Assembly: GCA_033002965.1 (NCBI GenBank)
Contig: JAURVB010001820.1
Coordinates: 51,404 to 115,403 of the forward strand
Length of the DNA: 64,000 bases
DNA from: Piper betle
Taxonomy: Eukaryota > Streptophyta > Magnoliopsida > Piperales > Piperaceae
Reading direction: 5' to 3'
Shown: piece by piece, positions 58,431 to 64,000 of the stretch
Layout of the letters: each line of letters starts with the position of its first letter
Numbering within the stretch: the stretch's first letter is position 1
Position numbers and translations under genes: made by a program
The notes under the pieces: model-generated
What the model was told of the DNA's origin: nothing
Databases searched by the model: none
The model's input: only the letters and a program-made list of their open reading frames with translations

Positions 58431-60960
58431 AGGCAAGGGAAGACTTTTTTTTTTTAAACTAGGGAAGACTTGCTGAACTTCCTTGAGACTTAAACTCAAC
58501 TTTGGGTCTTTGAAGTTTTGATTTCTTTGTTAGTACATAAGACTCCAATGTTGAAGTCTAACGAAGTTTAACATTCTCCCCTTTTTGAAGATAACAACTT
58601 TCATATGTTGTGAAATCTTTAAGATGTTGGTGTCAATCCTTGTGAAGGATTCCATCAACTTGCCATTGAGATCTTCACTTATTCAAGTCCTCAAACTCCA
58701 GCCTTATAGTCCTTGCATCTCCATTGCTCTAAACCTACACAAGGATGATCAGCATGCATCAAATAAATGTCTTGTAAGGTTTTCATCTTAGGCCTCCTTG
58801 AGGGGTGAGATTTGCTTCCACGATGTTAATCCAAATTAGTAGCCCAATGAATAGCTTTCTAAATTATAACATCATGGTTCAGTCCATGTTAGGACCGAAT
58901 CAAGGTGACACATCTATCTCCTCGTCTATTTGCAAAGTGTGCTTATGAGTGATGAGAGATCCTACAAGTTCTTGGTCATGGAGGCAATGCCCTTGGCTTC
59001 TTCAATCGTTGTTACCTTGGGGCTCTCCTTAGGAAGGGAGAGTAGAAGTTTACGGTTGAGTTCCACCTTCCCGATCATCTTTCCAAAACCCTTGAGACCT
59101 ACAATAATGTCATTGAAATGGTTATACATTGTGTTCATGGTCACATCCTCCTCCATTTTAAACACTTTACATTTATGAATGAGGAGTCTAATCTTGGAGT
59201 CTTTTACTTGAGATGTTCCCTCATGGGTAACATTAAGTAATTGTCAAATCTCTTGTTTCTATTGGGTTAGAGATATCCTATTGAATTCTATTTCATTTAA
59301 GGCACAATAGAGGGCATTTATTGCCTTGGCATTGATAGTGTAATCCTTCTTCTCCTGCTCACTCCAAGAGTCCCTAGTGGTAATGAATTCTTGATGACCA
59401 CTCAGAATAGCTTTCCAAGCATTAAAATCATTAGACGATAGGAAAATTTTCATTCTAATCTTCCAAAAGATTTAGTTGGACCCATTGAAGAACGGTGGTC
59501 TAGTGGTGGGGATCCCTCGATTTACCTTGTGTTGAAGTTGTCCATCATGAGTTTCCAAGCTCTGATACCAACTGAAGGTGTCTCTGGAGAGAGAGAGCTA
59601 ATTAAAATCACTAAACAAACAAGTTAGATCCCATGAATGGACAATTATAAAACCTTATAAGATCTCATCAATGGACAATTAGCAAAAATCATTGAACACT
59701 GGTAAGGTAATTACAATAAGCATAAATGAATAATAATCAAGGCAAATAACCCAAATAAGTGTGGTGTGTGATGCAACAAGCACATGTTGAAACTCACATA
59801 GACACTCTAGAGAATAAATCAAACTATACAAGTTTCTAAATGACCTTGACCTTATTCACTTAGTTCTCTAAAGTGATCAAGCCAAACAAAAGAGAACTAA
59901 GTGAAGTGTGCAATAAGGTGAATCAAAATAAAACAAACATACAAAGAGATAAGGGACGAGTGAAGACACAAGAGAATTCTTAAGAAGTTCAAAACTCCAA
60001 CTCTTCTATTCTAGTCCACCAAGTCTTTTAGTTAGGTAAGTCTTCTTAGCTACATTATGACAATTAGCTGGTACAACTTATAAACGACAACAAGGACTCC
60101 TTCACAGGCACCCACCAAGTGCCAAGGAAGCATGCACTCCTAACATCTTAGGAGCTTCCTTTACAAGCACCAAATGTCAATGAACCTTGCAACCAGCTCT
60201 TAACACCCTAGGAACAACTACCACTTGAAATCAGCTCTCCTTCACCAAGCTCACACCTTCAGCCAAATGAGTCTTTAATACAAACACCATTGTTCTCTAA
60301 GCCAAATGCTCTCACATATTCTAAACACCTTAGGAGTTCACAAATCAAACTCACATACTTAAGCATTGCCTCAATACATCATTCATTTAGGATTTACACA
60401 ATCAAAGCACTAGAAATACAAGCTAGAAGGTACTATCAATCCTAAGTACAAGCTTTAGCTTTCGAGAGTTCTAAGACAATTCTATGGGTTCACTAGTATT
60501 AAAAGTGTCTCGAAACACAACCCCCAATGTCCTATTATTAGTTTGGAAACTCCTTCCCAAAGTAGTAAGCGTTGGGTTTTGAATCCCAAAAGTTCATTTT
60601 TTTTCAACGACTAGTTCTGGAAATTTTAAGGACGATTGGCAAACGAAAGACATGCCTAATTGTCTCCCCATCATACATTTGAACTAACAACAAGCTTCAG
60701 TTTTCCTTCAATTGAGGAAGATGTTTGCCAAAGTCTCCACTCAAGCTTCACTAGTCTTCTATCCATTGCCAATTTGAAATTTAGTTGCTGAAACTTTGCC
60801 AATGTCTTCATCACTTCATCTATGTCTTCTATGTCTTCTTAACTTTGGGTCTTCAAGTTTTGATTTATTTATTGGTGCATAAGACTCATATATTTATACT
60901 TAGAGAGTTTGAAATGTTGACACATCAAAACGTGGTTCAACACTCCAAAGATACAACAGA
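58430..60960 (-). mobile_element. Copia remnant with Gag and partial LTRs
   Basis: Minus strand. Gag pieces: MKIFLSSNDFNAWKAILSGH (59,453 down) and YNHFNDIIVGLKGFGK with LLLSLPKE (59,165-58,962), typical of copia Gag. A primer-binding site TTGGTATCAGAGC lies at about 59,561-59,573, and a polypurine tract AAAAAGGGGAGAATG at about 58,571-58,585. LTR sequence on either side shares CAACTTTGGGTC/TAACTTTGGGTC and AAGTTTTGATTT blocks (58,495-58,545 and 60,838-60,890). No pol is left, and the left LTR is truncated. Confidence 0.7.
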
Positions 60961-62579
60961 CCAACCTCTTCTTCATGAGTGCAGCAATAAGATGTCTTCT
61001 CAATTTATTAGACCGCCAAGAACTTTCCCAAATCTTGTTGTGAATAACAAAATAATCTTCTTTTTAAGAAATCCAAGATAAATCAAGGAGTAGGAGGAGA
61101 TGGTGGATAAAAGTAGAAGAAATGGATTAAAAAGTTAAGTATAAAAGGGTTAAAAAGAAGAGGGCGTAACTTTCAAAATAACCATTTTTTTAATTAATTT
61201 TTTTATTTTAAATGTTTTAAATTCCATAACTAGAGCTGATATTGCTCTTTCTTTTATGTAACTAGATAAAATTTATTATGAAAGTTTAAACAGTTAAAAT
61301 TTGACTCAATTATATGTTTAATAGTTTGTTTTTGAGGAGAATAATAAGTTTATAGTGAAAACTATTCTTATAATAAAATTATATTTAATTATTTGTTACA
61401 TTTTATTTAAATGACTATATAAAAAATAAATAAATTATTGTATCTGATATAAAATATCAAGCTTTGACTCGAATCAAGCTGAGTGGAAGCGATCATGCAC
61501 GTACTTGCTTGATTTGAGTTGAACTTAAAGTTGAACAAATCGAACCGAATATCAAATGTATTCGAGCTCCATCAAGCTGTTAGCACCCTTACATGTGGCC
61601 AATTTATTGTAGTCATCAAGTTTAAAATAGAATAAACAAACCAACAGCAATAATCATGCAGAGAGAAAAAAATATTTTACCTATGCAAATAACATCCATT
61701 GGAATCGTAGAGAATGAATTTTACCCCATAAAAATTTTAAAAACACAAAAGAATTTATTGCTAACATCAATGGCATAATAAATTAAAAAGTAGAGAAGAA
61801 ATAAATAAAGAAAAACTCATAAGAGAAATTTTCCTTGTTTCAATCCCGTCTCTCCCGCCTCTTGTGATGAAGTCTCTAAGGTGGCAAAAGTTGTGTAGGT
61901 CACACAATAAAAATATTTACAGACCATAAAATGTTAGGGAATCAATCAATGTAAAATACGCCCAAAAAGGAAAATAAAATGCTAAGCCAGTTTTGCAAAG
62001 AAGTTCTAAGAATTGCTCAATTAAAACATTCATAACATTGTCTATTGATTTTTAAATAATGTGATTCTTTCGATTCTTTGCAAAGCTTTTGCATCCTCTG
62101 CTCACTATAACTTTCAAGATATTAATTTTTAAATCCCAGGGAATCTAAACATGCACTTGAACCGTAACAATGCACCACAACTTGTTTCTTTTTCCTCTCT
62201 TCATTCCCTCCTAAAATATTTATGCTTTCTCCTCGGACTTGAACTCCTACATGTAAACTTAAAGTCAATAAAAAAAGTAGATCTAAATTTAGCTTATTTG
62301 ACATTTTCATCCTACTATTCCAAAATTACAACAAATACCTATAAACTCAATAACTAGGCAATAAATCACTCAAGTCTTAACAAAGTAATTAATAAAAATA
62401 TGGCATAATTACATATTTGAGATGCTTATCATACCCTTATAGTTTAGCTTTTACTAGTCTATCGACTCGATTCTACAAGCTTCTTTAATTTACACAAACC
62501 ATCCAATAAGTAAGTCATATAAAATTTTCACTAAAGCTATATATACACCATTCTCTAAAATCAAATGATTGATAATCCA
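60961..62579. other. Intergenic AT-rich region
   Basis: No gene recognised. The segment 61,440-61,600 with CTTTGACTCGAATCAAGCT and TCGAGCTCCATCAAGCT resembles a MITE interior, but I could not define its ends. Confidence 0.4.
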
Positions 62580-62584
62580 AAGGC

Positions 62585-63224
62585 TGTTGGGCCCTTTTGG
62601 CCCCCACCCAAGCTCTGAAACCACTGTTGGGCCCTTTAGGCCCCCAAAAAGGACTTTAAACAACGAAAGAAAACTCGCAATAGGTGTTACGGGCCTCTCT
62701 TAATCCAAAAACTAGCTCAAGGAATAAGCCTTTCCCATTAGCCTATAAACAAATTAGTAACAACCTCTATGACCAATATGGGACAAACCCAACAACTCCC
62801 CTTAACGCATCGGGCGTGGCCCGAAACCAACATCGTCTAACAAACTCCCCTTAAATCAAATGGCACCCACCTAACAAACTCCTCAGATGGAACCCATGCA
62901 AACTCCCCTTAAATCAGATGACACCCACCTAACAAACTCCTCAGATGGAACCCATGAAGAAGACAAGAACAATCGGCGTTGGTAAACCCGGTTCGAACTT
63001 GGCTCTTATACCACATGTTGGGCCCTTTGGGCCCCTACCAAGCTTCGAAACCATTGTTGGGCTCATTGGGCCCCCAAAAGGGACTTTAAACAACGAAAGG
63101 AAACTCGCAATAGGTGTCACAGACCTCTCTTAATCCAAAAGCTAGCTCAAGGAATAAGGCTTTCTTATTAGCCTATATACAAGTCACTAACAACCTCTAC
63201 GACCGATGTAGGACAAACCCAACA
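62585..63224 (-). mobile_element. TRIM-type miniature LTR retrotransposon, 640 bp
   Basis: LTR-like direct repeats of 210 and 209 bases (62,585-62,794 and 63,016-63,224) both begin TGTTGGGCCC and end AAACCCAACA. AAGGC is duplicated on both sides (62,580-62,584 and 63,225-63,229). Read on the minus strand, TGTGGTATAAGAGCC directly after the right LTR is a primer-binding site for initiator-Met tRNA with one mismatch, and AAGGGGAGT directly before the left LTR is the polypurine tract. The 221-base interior is non-coding and contains a tandem duplication of about 56 bases. Size and layout fit TRIM elements. Confidence 0.88.
62830..62955. repeat. 56-base tandem duplication inside the TRIM
   Basis: Two adjacent units both contain AAACTCCCCTTAAATCA, ACACCCACCTAACAAACTCC or a one-base variant, and TCAGATGGAACCCATG. 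They lie near the polypurine tract side of the internal domain. Confidence 0.7.
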
Positions 63225-63229
63225 AAGGC

Positions 63230-64000
63230 TTCATAACACATCTAATTCTCATGAAAGTTGCAAACAAATTCCTTATATTTCTAAGAGTAAATTTCTGCTT
63301 ATCTTCCAACTCAACCCATATAAGTTTATATTACCATCAAATATACATAGATTAATATCTCCATAAATCCAAGTTTTTTCTCCTATCGACAAAAGTAGGT
63401 TCCTCATTGATCAATTGGGATCTTAAAACTTTTCACGTTTGTATTGGGCCTAGACTAAGGCTAAAAATGGTTAACAAGTTAACAAGAGACACACCTTAGC
63501 ACAAGAATCCTTCCAACTCTAAGACAAATTAAACCACAATATCCCCATTAATCATCAACTCAAAATTCAATTTACTTCCCAAATTTCTTTTTCTTTCACC
63601 ACAAACACCCAAATTAACAGGCACAAGCTTTCACAATATATCATGTAAGCACAATTTCCACACACTTTTATTTTCATTCCTTTTCATTTCCATTTTTTCA
63701 GAATCCTTGTAATACCCCAATCCGACCCAGGCGCAGACCGAACTATGATGTCATAATTTGGAAATCTATTTGTTGGACTACTTATCTAGGCTAACATAGT
63801 GGAAGCAGATATTAACCTTCAAGGAAGCATAATATGGAAAACACCTCCCTTGCAACTAAGATTATGACTTTACATATCTAGATGCACACTCCCAATGACG
63901 ACATAGGCCAGATACCCTAGCAAGGGCACAACAGACGCCCCTCCCATAACTTGGAAGTTGGAACTTAATATTGCTAAACATGATCGAGTTATTCTACTTA
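63230..64000. other. Non-coding end of window with possible LTR start
   Basis: AT-rich up to about 63,700. At 63,709 TGTAATACCCCAATCCGACC resembles the start of a Gypsy-type LTR, running off the window edge. No open frame of interest. Confidence 0.35.

Noticed and set aside
62985..63000. GGTTCGAAC, like a tRNA B-box, near the TRIM
   Set aside because: No A-box or tRNA/SINE structure around it; sits in the TRIM interior beside the primer site.
1..64000. Search for rRNA, tRNA, CRISPR or an operon-like cluster
   Set aside because: None seen on either strand by eye; direct repeats in the window are explained by LTRs, microsatellites and tandem duplications.

Overview
This window looks like nuclear DNA of a flowering plant. 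Genes are interrupted by GT-AG introns, several proteins are plant- or plastid-type, the space between genes is AT-rich, and LTR retrotransposons and MITE-like elements are dense. Several first exons are very GC-rich (PARG, the 662-aa protein, the MutY start), which is more typical of monocots; that placement is inference and I cannot name the species.

Layout. Positions 1-31,000 are gene-dense: the N-terminus of a MutY/MUTYH adenine DNA glycosylase (1-124, minus, cut by the window edge); a GDSL esterase/lipase (1,305-3,105, minus); an APS2-type, probably non-catalytic, ADP-glucose pyrophosphorylase small subunit (4,309-6,695, minus); plastid lumazine synthase of riboflavin synthesis (7,597-10,525, minus); poly(ADP-ribose) glycohydrolase (11,443-15,695, plus); a PET191/COA5 cytochrome oxidase assembly factor (16,158-18,141, minus); an RPA-interacting protein with a disturbed zinc-finger exon (19,443-22,928, plus); and a TlyA-type S4/FtsJ RNA methyltransferase (23,177 to about 30,932, minus) whose first intron carries a rearranged copia retrotransposon.

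Positions 31,000-44,000 are sparser: a 98-aa conserved plant protein (34,315-34,611, plus), a diacylglycerol kinase pseudogene lacking its catalytic core (34,975-37,153, minus) with a GC-rich foldback element in one intron, and a 662-aa Ser/Pro-rich protein of unknown function (41,706-43,694, minus).

Positions 44,000-64,000 are mostly transposons: a hAT-like MITE, a copia element with a 2.9-kb LTR-type element nested in its LTR, a complete 4.1-kb copia element with matching 514-bp LTRs inside the first intron of a nucleoside hydrolase gene, a second copia remnant and a 640-bp TRIM. The nucleoside hydrolase shows only its first two exons here.

The genes do not form a pathway; they are ordinary housekeeping neighbours. 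The most notable points are genes caught in decay or remodelling (DGK, RPAIN, URH), the APS2-type pseudo-enzyme, and several transposons whose boundaries are defined by target-site duplications. I saw no RNA genes, CRISPR arrays or bacterial-type operons.
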